A stretch of DNA of 64,000 nucleotides, from the NCBI RefSeq assembly GCF_000730645.1, contig NZ_BBIU01000007.1:1-64000 (forward strand). Reading direction: 5' to 3'. How positions within the stretch are numbered: the first letter of the stretch is position 1; each line of letters starts with the position of its first letter. This DNA is from Pseudomonas parafulva NBRC 16636 = DSM 17004 (GTDB lineage Bacteria; Pseudomonadota; Gammaproteobacteria; Pseudomonadales; Pseudomonadaceae). Shown piece after piece: positions 48,304 to 60,597 of this stretch. A program made the translations under genes and the position numbers. A model generated the notes under the pieces. The model did no database searches. It was not told the origin of the DNA and saw only the letters and a program-made list of their open reading frames with translations.

Positions 48304-50358
48304 TTATACAGGTTGCTTGAGCACTAGTGTCAAGATGTCATAACTGGCAACCACTTCCCCCAGCTGATTGGTCACCTCCACATCCCAGGCCACCACCCCC
48401 TGGGGTTGGCCCAGCGGGCTGGCCTTGCCCTGGTCGATCTTGCGCTTGCAGGTCAGGCGCGCCTGAATGGTATCGCCGATGCCTACCGGGTTGATGAAGC
48501 GCAGGGTGTCCAGGCCATAGTTGGCCAGCACGGGCCCTTCGCCGGGCGAGACGAACAGCCCGGCGGCGGCCGACAACACGAAGTAGCCATGGGCAATGCG
48601 CTTGCCAAACTGCGAGGCCTTGGCGGCAATCTCGTCGAAATGCATGTAGAAATGATCGCCCGACAGGCAACCGAAGTTCACCAGGTCGGCTTCGGTGACC
48701 GTGCGCCGGTGGGTGAGCAGCGACTCGCCGATGCGCAGCTGTTCGAAGTAGCGGCGGAAGGGGTGCACCTCGGTTTCGATCACTTCGCCGCCACGCACAT
48801 ACTCACCGGTGACTGCGCTGAGCATGCTGGGTGAGCCCTGTACGGCGGCGCGTTGCAGGTAATGCTTGACCGCGCGCAGGCCGCCCAGTTCTTCACCGCC
48901 ACCGGCGCGCCCAGGCCCGCCATGCTTGAGCTGCGGCAGTGGCGAGCCGTGGCCAGTGGATTCCTTGGCCGCTTCGCTGTCCAGCACCAGCAGCCGGCCA
49001 TGCCAGGCGGCTGCGACGGGAACCGCCTTGGCTGCCACTGCGCGGTCGCTGGTCACCAGGGTGGCCACCAGGCTGCCTTTGCCACGGGCCGCGAGGGCCA
49101 GGGCTTCCTCCAGGTCGTGGTAGGCCATCAGCGTGCTCACCGGGCCGAAGGCCTCGATGTCGTGGGCGCCGCCTTCGGCATGGGGGTCGCGGGCCTGGAG
49201 CAAGGTCGGCGCGAAGAAGGCGCCTTCGGCCACGCCTTCGCCGCGGGGGGCGAACCCGTCGCTGGCCCCGAACAGTTGATCGCAACTGTGCAACAGGCTG
49301 CGCACACGTTCGGCCACATCGCGCTGCTGGTCATGGGACGCCAGGGCGCCCATGCGCACGCCCTCCACCGAAGGGTCACCGACCACCACCTTGGCCAGGC
49401 GCTCACGCAGGCGCGTGGCAACGGCGTCGATATGCCTGGCCGGCACGATGGCGCGGCGGATAGCGGTGCATTTCTGGCCGGCCTTGGTGGTCATTTCGCG
49501 CACCACCTCCTTGATGTACAGCTCGAATGCCTCGCTGTCCGGGCTGACGTCGGGCCCAAGAATGGCGCAGTTGAGCGAATCGGCCTCGGCGGTGAACGGT
49601 ACCGAGTGGCGTATCAGGTTAGGGGTGACGCGCAGCTTGGCGGCGGTGTCTGCGGAGCCGGTGAACGTCACTACGTCCTGCCCTTGCAGGCGATCGAGCA
49701 GGTCGCCGGTGCTGCCGATCACCAGTTGCAGGCTGCCTTCGGGCAGAAGCCCGGAGGCGTGCATCAGGCGTACCACCGCTTCGGTCAGGTAGCTGGTCGA
49801 GGTGGCCGGCTTGACGATGCACGGCATGCCAGCCAGGAAGGTGGGCGCGAACTTTTCCAGCATGCCCCAGATAGGGAAGTTGAAGGCGTTGATGTGCACC
49901 GCCACACCCGCACGCGGCACCAGGATATGGGTGCCGGCGAAATGCCCGAGCTTGCCCAGTGCCATGGCCGGGCCCTCGTGCAGCACATTGCCGGACGGCA
50001 ACTCCCGGCTGCCGATACCGGCATAGGAAAACAGCGTGGCATTGCCGCCTTCTATGTCGATCCAGCTGTCGGCGCGGGTGGCGCCGCTGTGGTGAGACAG
50101 GGCATACAGCTGTTCCTTGCGTTCGGCCAGGTACAGTGCGATGGCTTTGAGGCGTGCAGCGCGCTGCTGGAAGTCCATGCCCATCAGGCTGGGCAGGCCG
50201 CGTTGGCGGGCGAAGTCCACAGCCTCGGCGAAGTCGGGGCGTTCCTCATGGCTGTAGGCGAGTGTGTGCCCGTCAAGGGCGCTGCGCAGGGCCTGGGCAC
50301 CGTGTTGGCCCAGCCAGCGGCCGGCGATGAAGCTTTGCAGGGTAGGGGCGGCAGACAT
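48304..50358 (-). CDS. paaZ: Bifunctional oxepin-CoA hydrolase / semialdehyde dehydrogenase PaaZ
   Basis: 684 residues. The N-terminal NADP-dependent aldehyde dehydrogenase (about 1-520) has the catalytic cysteine in AGQKCTAIRRAI and glutamate in TAEADSLNCAIL. The C-terminal MaoC-type hot-dog domain (about 540-684) has FGCLSGDHFYMHFDEIAAKASQFGKRIAHG with the catalytic Asp/His. It opens the oxepin ring to the aldehyde and oxidises it to 3-oxo-5,6-dehydrosuberyl-CoA. ATG at 50358 with GGAG upstream. It is the last gene of the catabolon (phaL in older names). Confidence 0.95.
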   Translation of the reverse strand: MSAAPTLQSFIAGRWLGQHGAQALRSALDGHTLAYSHEERPDFAEAVDFARQRGLPSLMGMDFQQRAARLKAIALYLAERKEQLYALSHHSGATRADSWIDIEGGNATLFSYAGIGSRELPSGNVLHEGPAMALGKLGHFAGTHILVPRAGVAVHINAFNFPIWGMLEKFAPTFLAGMPCIVKPATSTSYLTEAVVRLMHASGLLPEGSLQLVIGSTGDLLDRLQGQDVVTFTGSADTAAKLRVTPNLIRHSVPFTAEADSLNCAILGPDVSPDSEAFELYIKEVVREMTTKAGQKCTAIRRAIVPARHIDAVATRLRERLAKVVVGDPSVEGVRMGALASHDQQRDVAERVRSLLHSCDQLFGASDGFAPRGEGVAEGAFFAPTLLQARDPHAEGGAHDIEAFGPVSTLMAYHDLEEALALAARGKGSLVATLVTSDRAVAAKAVPVAAAWHGRLLVLDSEAAKESTGHGSPLPQLKHGGPGRAGGGEELGGLRAVKHYLQRAAVQGSPSMLSAVTGEYVRGGEVIETEVHPFRRYFEQLRIGESLLTHRRTVTEADLVNFGCLSGDHFYMHFDEIAAKASQFGKRIAHGYFVLSAAAGLFVSPGEGPVLANYGLDTLRFINPVGIGDTIQARLTCKRKIDQGKASPLGQPQGVVAWDVEVTNQLGEVVASYDILTLVLKQPV

Positions 50359-50391
50359 GCGTTTCTCCAGGCGAGTCAAGTGAGGGGGCGC

Positions 50392-51645
50392 TTACCACAG
50401 CGCCAGGGTGTAACCGATGATCAGGCGGTTCTCGTCAACGGCATTGGTCAGCCCGTTGCCGGAGCGGAAGGTGACGTTGCGCCAGCGCAGGCTCACGTCC
50501 TTGAACGGGCCGCTCTGGATCACATAGGTGAGGTCCGTGTCGCGCTCACGCTCACGGCCGTTGCTGATGGTGGCGGTGTGTGCACCACGGCCATCGATGT
50601 AGCGGGTCATGAAACTCAGCCCGGGGATGCCCAGCGCGACGAAATCGTAGTCGTAGCGCAGTTGCCAGGAGTCCAGCCCGGCGCGGGTGAAGGTGTTGTA
50701 GGTGACCAGGTTCACGGTGAACGGGTCGCCGCCATTGACGAACGGGAAGGCGCTGCTTCCGGACATCTGTTGCCAGGTGGCGGTGAACTTGTGGGCACGT
50801 ACCCCTAGGGTGAACATGGCGTTGAAGTTGCGGTTGTCGATGTCGCCCGCACGCTGTGCGCCATCGCTGCGGCTGTCGAAATAACGCAGGTCGCTGCGCA
50901 GGCTCAGCCCTTCGCCCAAGGGGCGGGTGTCGACCAGGCCGATGAACTGCTGGCGGTAGATGTCCTGCAGTTTGGCGTAGTAGTAGCTGACGCTGGTCTG
51001 CGGGGTGATGGCGTAACTGCCGCCCGCCAGGTCAAGGTGGTCGCTGCTGGCGGCGCCGTAGCCGATGTCATCGCGGCCTGAAGAATCGCGCAGGTTGGCC
51101 TTGGTCAGCCTGCCTGCGTTTAGGGTCAGGCCGTCCACCTCCTGGCTGGTGAGCAGGCCGCCCTGAAAGGTGGAGGCCAGCAGGCGCGTGTCGTTGAACA
51201 CCACCACCGGCAATATCGGCTGCAGCGTGCCCAGGCGCAGGGTGCTTTTCGACACCCGGGCCTTTGCGGTCAGGCCCAGTTCGCTGTAGTCATCCACCGG
51301 TTCATGGCTGCGCGGGCCAAAGGGCAGCAAGCCGGTGTTACGCCGATCGCGGCTGCTGTCCAGCTTGAGGCCCAGCTGCCCCATGGCATCGACGCCAAAC
51401 CCAACCGGGCCTTCGGTGAAGCCCGACTCCACACGGGCGGTGAAACCCTGTGCCCATTCCTCGGCCTTGGCCTGGGGCGCGTTGGCCTGTCTGAAGTCGC
51501 GGTTGATGTAGTGATTGCGCAGTTCAAGCCGCGCATGGCTGTCGCCGATGAAGTCGGCAAAGGCGGGCAAGGGCAGGGCGAGGGCGGCCAGGCACGCTGC
51601 TGACATGAAAGGGGTACGGTTCATTGTTGTTGTTTTATCCGACAT
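50392..51645 (-). CDS. OprD-family porin, probable phenylacetate channel
   Basis: 417 residues. A signal peptide (MSAACLAALALPLPAFA) precedes an 18-strand OprD-like barrel. FIGDSHARLELRNHYINRDFR, VFNDTRLLASTFQG and the closing aromatic LTNAVDENRLIIGYTLALW are family features. It lies between paaZ and the acetate-permease-like gene, as the PhaK porin does in P. putida, so it likely takes up phenylacetate. ATG at 51645 with AAGG upstream; ATG at 51624 is the alternative. Confidence 0.88.
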   Translation of the reverse strand: MSDKTTTMNRTPFMSAACLAALALPLPAFADFIGDSHARLELRNHYINRDFRQANAPQAKAEEWAQGFTARVESGFTEGPVGFGVDAMGQLGLKLDSSRDRRNTGLLPFGPRSHEPVDDYSELGLTAKARVSKSTLRLGTLQPILPVVVFNDTRLLASTFQGGLLTSQEVDGLTLNAGRLTKANLRDSSGRDDIGYGAASSDHLDLAGGSYAITPQTSVSYYYAKLQDIYRQQFIGLVDTRPLGEGLSLRSDLRYFDSRSDGAQRAGDIDNRNFNAMFTLGVRAHKFTATWQQMSGSSAFPFVNGGDPFTVNLVTYNTFTRAGLDSWQLRYDYDFVALGIPGLSFMTRYIDGRGAHTATISNGRERERDTDLTYVIQSGPFKDVSLRWRNVTFRSGNGLTNAVDENRLIIGYTLALW

Positions 51646-51663
51646 GGTGATAGGCCTTGGCTG

Positions 51664-53226
51664 TCAATGCTTGCTGGCGCCGGCAGCGCCGATACCGGTC
51701 ATGGAGCGGATGAACTGGGCCAGGTAGCGGCCGCGTTCTTCGCGGGCACGCTCGGAGGTGTCAGTCACCGAGAATGCCCAGGCACCCAGAAACGCCAGGC
51801 TCATGGAGAACAACGCCGGGTTGCTGTAGGGGAACAACGGCTGCTCGTGGTGCAGTACGTTCACCCACACCGCAGGGCCCAGCACCACCAGCAGTACCGC
51901 CGACACCAGCCCGGCCATGCTGCCGCACACCGCACCGCGGGTGGTGAGGCCTTTCCAGAACATCGAAAGCAGCAGCACCGGGAAGTTGACCGAGGCGGCC
52001 ACGGCCAGTACCAGCCCGGAAAGGAAGGCGATGTTCTGCGATTCGAACAGCAGGCCCAGGATGACGGCGAGCAGGCCGATCATCAGCGTGGCGATGCGCG
52101 ACACGCGCATTTCTTCCTGCTCGGTGGCCTTGCCCTGGCGAACCACGCACGCGTACAGGTCGTGGGACACGGCAGAAGCGCCCGACAAGGCCAGGCCGGC
52201 CACCACCGCCAGGATGGTGGCAAAGGCCACAGCGGAGATGAAGCCCAGGAACAGGTTGCCGCCTACAGCCTGGGCCAGGTGCACGGCCACCATGTTGCCG
52301 CCGCCGATGATGGCCCCAGCGGCATCACGGTAGGCAGGCTCGGTACCGACCATGACGATGGCGCCGAAGCCGATCACGATCAGCAACAGGTAGAAGTAGC
52401 CGATGAAGCCGGTGGCGTAGAACACGCTCTTGCGCGCTTCCTTGGCATCGCTGACGGTGAAGAAGCGCATGAGGATGTGCGGCAGCCCGGCCGTGCCAAA
52501 CATCATGCCCAGGCCCAGGGAAATGGCGTCGATCGGGTTGGACAGCAACCCCCCGGGCGCCATGATCGCCTGGCCCTTGGCGTGCACGGCCACGGCACTG
52601 GCGAACATGGCCTCGGTGCTGAAACCAAAGTGTTTGAGCACCATGAATGCCATGAAGCTGGTGCCCGACAGCAGCATCACCGCCTTGATGATCTGCACCC
52701 AGGTGGTGGCCAGCATGCCGCCAAACGTGACATAGGCGACCATCAGCACCCCCACCAGCATGACCGCGTACAGGTAGCTGATGCCGAACAGCAACTCGAT
52801 CAGCTTGCCGGCCCCCACCATCTGCGCCACCAGGTACATCAGCGCCACCACCAGGGTGCCGAAAGCGGAGGTCAGGCGCACGGGGGTTTGTGCCAAGCGG
52901 TAGCTCACCACATCGGCAAAGGTGTACTTGCCCAGGTTGCGCAGCCGTTCGGCGATCAGAAACAGGATGATCGGCCAGCCTGCCAGCACACCCAGGGCGT
53001 ACAGCAGCCCGTCGTAGCCGTTCATGAACATCATGGCCGAGATGCCCAGGAACGAGGCCGCGCTGATCATGTCGCCGGCGATGGCCAGGCCGTTCTGCAT
53101 GCCGGTCAGGCCGCCGCCAGCAGTGTAGAAGTCACTGGCCGAACGGGTCCGCAGGGCAGCCCAGCGGGTCACCAGCAGGGTGAAGCAGACGAACACCATG
53201 AACATCGAAATGGCTGTCCAGTTCAT
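51664..53226 (-). CDS. Sodium:solute symporter, ActP-like (probable phenylacetate permease)
   Basis: 520 residues with about 13 membrane segments of the SSS family. [29 protein letters not shown] and [25 protein letters not shown] are diagnostic of ActP-type symporters. Its ATG overlaps the DUF485 stop (ATGA), and it is followed by the OprD-type porin. In P. putida the equivalent (PhaJ) carries phenylacetate, so that is the likely substrate. Acetate transport cannot be excluded from the sequence alone. Confidence 0.9.
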   Translation of the reverse strand: MNWTAISMFMVFVCFTLLVTRWAALRTRSASDFYTAGGGLTGMQNGLAIAGDMISAASFLGISAMMFMNGYDGLLYALGVLAGWPIILFLIAERLRNLGKYTFADVVSYRLAQTPVRLTSAFGTLVVALMYLVAQMVGAGKLIELLFGISYLYAVMLVGVLMVAYVTFGGMLATTWVQIIKAVMLLSGTSFMAFMVLKHFGFSTEAMFASAVAVHAKGQAIMAPGGLLSNPIDAISLGLGMMFGTAGLPHILMRFFTVSDAKEARKSVFYATGFIGYFYLLLIVIGFGAIVMVGTEPAYRDAAGAIIGGGNMVAVHLAQAVGGNLFLGFISAVAFATILAVVAGLALSGASAVSHDLYACVVRQGKATEQEEMRVSRIATLMIGLLAVILGLLFESQNIAFLSGLVLAVAASVNFPVLLLSMFWKGLTTRGAVCGSMAGLVSAVLLVVLGPAVWVNVLHHEQPLFPYSNPALFSMSLAFLGAWAFSVTDTSERAREERGRYLAQFIRSMTGIGAAGASKH

Positions 53227-53531
53227 TGTGCGCACTCCTGGCGGACCTTGTCGTTGAGCGGGTCGAGCACATGGTTGGCGCGGTGCACATAAATGCCGGT
53301 AAGGGCGAAGGACAACAGCACCATGAGCACCCCAACCAGCATGCCGACGGTGGTTACGCCACCACTGAGGGACTGGCCCAAGGTGCTGGGGGAGAAGGCC
53401 ACCAGCAGCACGAAGCCGTAGTAGATCACCAGCATGGTCAGGGTCAGGCTGCCATTGAGGCGGCGCTTACGCCGCACCAGGTGCTGGAAATCGGGGTGGT
53501 TGGTGATGCTCTCTATGTGCTCGGGGGTCAT
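53223..53531 (-). CDS. DUF485 membrane protein, symporter partner
   Basis: 102 residues with two membrane segments ([24 protein letters not shown] and [27 protein letters not shown]). DUF485 proteins nearly always precede ActP-type symporters, as here, with an ATGA overlap. It probably assists assembly or function of that symporter. It begins the third minus-strand transcript of the catabolon, about 108 bases after paaE. Confidence 0.88.
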   Translation of the reverse strand: MTPEHIESITNHPDFQHLVRRKRRLNGSLTLTMLVIYYGFVLLVAFSPSTLGQSLSGGVTTVGMLVGVLMVLLSFALTGIYVHRANHVLDPLNDKVRQECAQ

Positions 53532-53596
53532 GGCAAGCGATCTCTTGGTTTTGTAATTGTTTTGTTGAGGTCACGCAGGTGTTGCGGTGTTGCTCA

Positions 53597-53632
53597 GGGC
53601 CTCTTCGCGGTTTTACCCGCGAAGCAGGCGCC
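53597..53632. repeat. REP palindrome between paaE and DUF485 gene
   Basis: CTTCGCGG (53603-53610), TTTTAC, CCGCGAAG (53617-53624) is a perfect palindrome. Bases 53607-53625 are identical, in reverse orientation, to bases 2-20 of the window. It matches the REP family of P. putida and also separates two transcripts. Confidence 0.8.
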
Positions 53633-53638
53633 GCAGTT

Positions 53639-54715
53639 TTAAAACTGGTCGAAGTCGAGGACTACCTTGTCGCTTACCGGGTACGTCTGGCACGACAGCA
53701 CATACCCGGCCGCCACTTCGTAGTCTTCCAGGGCATGGTTACTGTCCATCTCCACCTCGCCCTCGACCACGCGGCACTTGCAGGTGGAGCACACCCCGGC
53801 CTTGCACGAATACGGCAGCTCGGCACCCATGGCATTGCCTGCATCCAGCACACTCTGGGTGTTGCGCGGCAAGTCGAAGGCCAGCGCCCGGCCATCGCTG
53901 ATCACGGTGATATGGCTGACGGCAGCGTCCACCTGGCGGGCCACCGCCCGCGCCTCGCGGCGGGCGTGGCTGCCTTCAGCGGCGAACAGTTCGAAGTGGA
54001 TGCGATCCTTGGCCATGCCATTGGCCTGCAGGCTGGCCCGCACCGTCTCGGTCATGGCCTGTGGCCCGCAGATGAACGCGGCGTCCAGGGCCGTCACATC
54101 CAGCCAGCGGGTAAACAACTGGCCGCACTTGTCTGCGTCGATCCGGCCGTTGTACAGGTCCACGTCCTGCTGCTCGCGGCTGAACACGAAGATCAGGTTG
54201 AGGCGGTCGAGGTACTGGTTTTTCAGGTCTTCGAGCTTGTCGCGAAACAGTGCACTGGCGCTGGCGCGGTTGCCGTACAGCAAGGTAAAGCGGCTGTGGG
54301 GCTCGGTAGCCAGGGTGGTGGCGATGATGGACAGCAACGGCGTGATACCGCTGCCGGCCGCCACACCCAGGTACTGCCCGTGGCGGGCTGGATCCAGCGA
54401 CACGAAGAAGCTGCCGGCGGGCGGCATCACCTCCAGTTGCTGCCCGGGCTGAAGCACTTCATTGGCAAACGCCGAAAAGCGCCCGCCCGGCACGCGCTTG
54501 ACCGCAACCCGCAACTCGCCGTCCTGCACAGCGCTGCAGATGGAATAGGAACGGCGCACCTCCTGGTCATCCAGCTGCGTACGCATGACCAGGTACTGAC
54601 CTTGGGTGAAGCGAAACTGCGCCTGCAGGTGCTCGGGCACGTCGAAGACGATGGACACCGCATCGCGGGTCTCGTTACGCACTTGCTTGACGGTCAGGCT
54701 GTGAAACTGGCTCAT
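53639..54715 (-). CDS. paaE: Phenylacetyl-CoA epoxidase reductase subunit PaaE
   Basis: 358 residues. FAD-binding domain with RRSYSICS near residue 55, NAD-binding domain with GSGITPLLSII near 125, and a C-terminal plant-type 2Fe-2S domain with CKAGVCSTCKC near 305 and a fourth cysteine in VLSCQTYP. It passes electrons from NADPH to the PaaAC oxygenase. Last gene of paaABCDE. ATG at 54715 with GGAG upstream; the stop is 14 bases before a REP palindrome. Confidence 0.95.
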   Translation of the reverse strand: MSQFHSLTVKQVRNETRDAVSIVFDVPEHLQAQFRFTQGQYLVMRTQLDDQEVRRSYSICSAVQDGELRVAVKRVPGGRFSAFANEVLQPGQQLEVMPPAGSFFVSLDPARHGQYLGVAAGSGITPLLSIIATTLATEPHSRFTLLYGNRASASALFRDKLEDLKNQYLDRLNLIFVFSREQQDVDLYNGRIDADKCGQLFTRWLDVTALDAAFICGPQAMTETVRASLQANGMAKDRIHFELFAAEGSHARREARAVARQVDAAVSHITVISDGRALAFDLPRNTQSVLDAGNAMGAELPYSCKAGVCSTCKCRVVEGEVEMDSNHALEDYEVAAGYVLSCQTYPVSDKVVLDFDQF

Positions 54716-54730
54716 GGTGCTCTCCACGGC

Positions 54731-55264
54731 TCAAATGCATTTGAAATAGTCGAACGGCTCCAGGCACGCGCGGCAGCGATACAGCGCCTTGCAGGCCGTG
54801 GAACCGAACTGGCTGAGCAGCTCGGTATGGGCGCTGCCGCATTGCGGGCAGCGCACCTCGGGCGGCTTGCCCAACAAACTGGCCTTGCTGGTGCTGCCTT
54901 CGGGCGGGGCAATGCCATAGGCGTGCAGGCGCTGGCGGCCCAGCTCGCTGATCCAGTCGCTGCTCCAGGCCGGGGTCAGGCGCCGCTCCAGCGCAGGCGC
55001 ACTAAACCCGGCCTGCTCCAGTGCCTGACGGATATCGCCTTCGATCACTTCGGTGGCCGGGCAGCCGGAGTAGGTAGGGGTCACGACCAGGTGCAGGTGC
55101 CCGTCACGCCAGGCCACATCCCGCACCACGCCCAGGTCCACCACGCTGACAACCGGTACCTCCGGGTCCATGACCTGGGCCAGTACCCCCCAGGCACGGG
55201 CCAGGTCGCCCTCGCGCAGGGCCCGGGCGCCGCGGTCACCGGCTATCAGCTCACCAGGTTGCAT
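54731..55264 (-). CDS. paaD: Phenylacetyl-CoA epoxidase subunit PaaD
   Basis: 177 residues. The N-terminal MIP18/SufT-like (DUF59) domain has VMDPEVPVVSVVDLGVVRDV and TPTYSGCPATEVIEGDI. The C-terminus carries CPQCG and CRAC cysteine pairs for a metal or Fe-S centre. It is thought to assist maturation of the epoxidase. ATG at 55264 lies inside paaC, an overlap of 14 bases. A longer frame reaching 55483 is only paaC in another frame. Confidence 0.93.
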   Translation of the reverse strand: MQPGELIAGDRGARALREGDLARAWGVLAQVMDPEVPVVSVVDLGVVRDVAWRDGHLHLVVTPTYSGCPATEVIEGDIRQALEQAGFSAPALERRLTPAWSSDWISELGRQRLHAYGIAPPEGSTSKASLLGKPPEVRCPQCGSAHTELLSQFGSTACKALYRCRACLEPFDYFKCI

Positions 55265-56009
55265 CAGGGTAGGCCCTCGGCAGGAACTGCATCTCGGCCA
55301 GCAACAGGCCCAGGTGCTCGGTGTGCAGGCCTTTGCGCCCATCCAGGTAAAAATGGCTGGCAGGCTGGGGCACGGGCAGCTCCACGGCGGCGAAGGTGGC
55401 GGCCACCTGCTCGCGCCAGGCATTTGCCACGGCGACCGGGTCTGCGGCCACGCCCGCTTCGGCAAGCTGCACTTCGTCATCACTGCCTGCGGTCAATTCG
55501 ACGGTGAAGCGCCACAGCAGCGTGATGGCGGCCAGCATGCGCCGGCGGCTTTCATCGGTGCCGCCGCCCAGGCGCTGCACCCATTCACTGGAACGGCGCA
55601 GGTGGTAGGTCGCCTCTTTCAGTGCCTTCGCCGCGATACCGGCGACACGTGCGTCGCTGGAACCCGCCAGGCCCTGCAGCACGGCATGGTGCCAGGCGTC
55701 GTAAAAAAACTGCCGGGTCATGGTGACGGCGAAGTCACCATTGGGCTGCTCGACCAACAGCAGGTTGCGGTATGCGCGCTCGTCGCGGCGCATGGCCAGG
55801 TCATCGGCATCGCGACCGTCGCCCAGCAGCTCGGCGGCGTAGTCCAGCCAGTTGCGGGCCTGGCCCACCAGGTCGAGGCCGACATTCATCAGCGCGAGTT
55901 CTTCCTCGATGGCCGGTGCCCGCCCGCACCATTCGCACAGCCGTTGGCCCTGCACCAGGGCACTGTCGCCCAGCAGCAGCAAGTAGGGAATCAGGGGTTG
56001 TGTATGCAT
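55251..56009 (-). CDS. paaC: Phenylacetyl-CoA epoxidase structural subunit PaaC
   Basis: 252 residues of ferritin-like fold. PYLLLLGDSALVQGQRLCEWCGRAPAIEEELALMNVGLDLVGQARNWL and KALKEATYHLRRSSEWVQRLGGGTDES are the conserved helices. It forms the PaaAC core but lacks a functional metal centre in characterised homologues. ATG at 56009, 8 bases after paaB. Its 3-prime end overlaps paaD by 14 bases. Confidence 0.95.
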   Translation of the reverse strand: MHTQPLIPYLLLLGDSALVQGQRLCEWCGRAPAIEEELALMNVGLDLVGQARNWLDYAAELLGDGRDADDLAMRRDERAYRNLLLVEQPNGDFAVTMTRQFFYDAWHHAVLQGLAGSSDARVAGIAAKALKEATYHLRRSSEWVQRLGGGTDESRRRMLAAITLLWRFTVELTAGSDDEVQLAEAGVAADPVAVANAWREQVAATFAAVELPVPQPASHFYLDGRKGLHTEHLGLLLAEMQFLPRAYPDATW

Positions 56010-56017
56010 GGCCGACC

Positions 56018-56299
56018 TCACATGTGCCCCACTTCATCGGGCAGCTCATAGAAGCTGGCATGGCGGTACACCTTGTCATCGGCGGGGGCAAACAGCGGGT
56101 CCTTTTCATCCGCCGCAGAGGCAGTGATCAAAGCCGAAGGCACTACCCACAGGCTGACGCCTTCACTGCGACGGGTGTACAGCTCGCGGGCGTTTTCCAT
56201 GGCCATGGCCGCATCGGCGGCGTGCACGCTGCCCACATGCTTGTGGTTCAGGCCGTGCTTGCTGCGCACGAACACTTCGTAGAGGGTCCAGACAGACAT
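56018..56299 (-). CDS. paaB: Phenylacetyl-CoA epoxidase subunit PaaB
   Basis: 93 residues. SVWTLYEVFVRSKHGLNHKHVGSVHAADAAMAMENARELYTRR and the following SLWVVPSALI are diagnostic of PaaB, a small bridging subunit between PaaAC units. ATG at 56299, preceded by GGAGATTG. It starts 25 bases after paaA. Confidence 0.95.
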   Translation of the reverse strand: MSVWTLYEVFVRSKHGLNHKHVGSVHAADAAMAMENARELYTRRSEGVSLWVVPSALITASAADEKDPLFAPADDKVYRHASFYELPDEVGHM

Positions 56300-56324
56300 T
56301 TTCAATCTCCGCATCATTCGCCGC

Positions 56325-57314
<990 letters not shown>

Positions 57315-57343
57315 GGGGGCGACTCCTGCTGGGGCATGCGTCA

Positions 57344-57372
57344 TTTGTAAGCGATACATAATACATCGTCAA
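57344..57372 (-). promoter_or_regulatory. Promoter of paaABCDE
   Basis: On the minus strand TTGACG (57372-57367), 17 bases, TACAAA (57349-57344), about 30 bases before the paaA ATG. This is a fair sigma-70 match. Confidence 0.55.
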
Positions 57373-57389
57373 ACAGTTTATGCTGTATC
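57353..57389. promoter_or_regulatory. Candidate PaaX/PhaN operator at paaA
   Basis: GATACA (57353-57358) and TGTATC (57384-57389) are inverted and overlap the paaA promoter. A further TGTATC lies at 57402-57407. The same arrangement, GCGATAC(A/C)TA ... TGTATC over 37-38 bases, occurs before paaF at 63823-63860. Binding by the PaaX/PhaN repressor, whose gene is outside the window, is inferred. Confidence 0.5.
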
Positions 57390-57418
57390 AAATGAGATTT
57401 TTGTATCGGTTCAGGTCT

Positions 57419-57446
57419 TTTCGTGGGCAAGCCCGCCCCACCGGGG
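57419..57446. repeat. Degenerate REP-like element
   Basis: TTCGTGGGCAAGCCCGCCCC resembles the TTCGCGGGCAAGCCCGCTCC core of P. putida REP sequences with a few changes. It lies between the paaA promoter and the paaK terminator. The assignment is by similarity only. Confidence 0.5.
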
Positions 57447-57457
57447 GCACGACGTGC

Positions 57458-57484
57458 AAAAAAAAGCCCCGGACAGGCCGGGGC
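57458..57484 (-). terminator. Intrinsic terminator of the paaFGHIJK transcript
   Basis: On the minus strand GCCCCGG (57484-57478) pairs with CCGGGGC (57472-57466) over 5 bases and is followed by eight T (57465-57458). It lies 19 bases after the paaK stop and separates it from paaA. Confidence 0.9.
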
Positions 57485-57503
57485 TCGGAGGCAGCTGGAT
57501 TAG

Positions 57504-58823
<1,320 letters not shown>

Positions 58824-58943
58824 GGTTTCACTCGAATTGTTGTTGTACGCCGTGGCCTCGGTCAGGGCACTGGGCGGTGAGTGCAATAAACGCAGCATAT
58901 AGGGCTGCGCGCCGCTAGGTAATACGGCGATGGCGCAGGGCGC

Positions 58944-60156
<1,213 letters not shown>

Positions 60157-60164
<8 letters not shown>

Positions 60165-60597
60165 CTTCGCTCTCCTGCGCCAGCACGGTGCCGCGCACTT
60201 TGTAGGATTTGCCATGGAACATCGCCACCAGCGCTCCGTGCTGGTTACTTATGCGCACGTGGTACAGGCCCGTGCGGCCCTTGCGGCTGACTTCCTCGGC
60301 GCTGGCGGTGAGCACGTCATCGCGCAGCGCAGGTGCCAGGTAGTCAATGCTGCAGCCCAAGGCCACGGTGGCCTGGTCATGGCTGTTGCAGGCGAACGCG
60401 AACGCCGAGTCCGCCAGGGCGAACAGAAAGCCACCGTGGCAGGTGCCGTGGCCCTGAATCATGTCGGCCCGCACCGCCATGCTGACGGTGACACGCCCGG
60501 GGGCAACGGCTTCAAGGCGCATGCCCAGCCCCTGACTGGCGGGGTCGCGGGCGTACATGGCCTGGGCGCAGGCCTGCGCCAGTTCGTGATCAGTCAT
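60157..60597 (-). CDS. paaI: Hydroxyphenylacetyl-CoA thioesterase PaaI
   Basis: 146 residues of hot-dog fold. GHGTCHGGFLFALADSAFAFACNSH carries the catalytic Asp and the substrate loop of PaaI. It hydrolyses ring-hydroxylated or dead-end CoA esters to free CoA. ATG at 60597 overlaps the paaH stop by 8 bases, and its own stop overlaps the paaJ start. Confidence 0.95.

Noticed and set aside
48853..50808. 651-residue open frame antisense to paaZ
   Set aside because: Its composition (Gln/His/Gly-rich, no domain) is typical of a shadow of a high-GC gene. PaaZ on the other strand is unmistakable.
51667..55507. Long open frames antisense to the ActP-like symporter and to paaE/paaD
   Set aside because: They mirror well-identified genes and show no recognisable family or ribosome-binding site.
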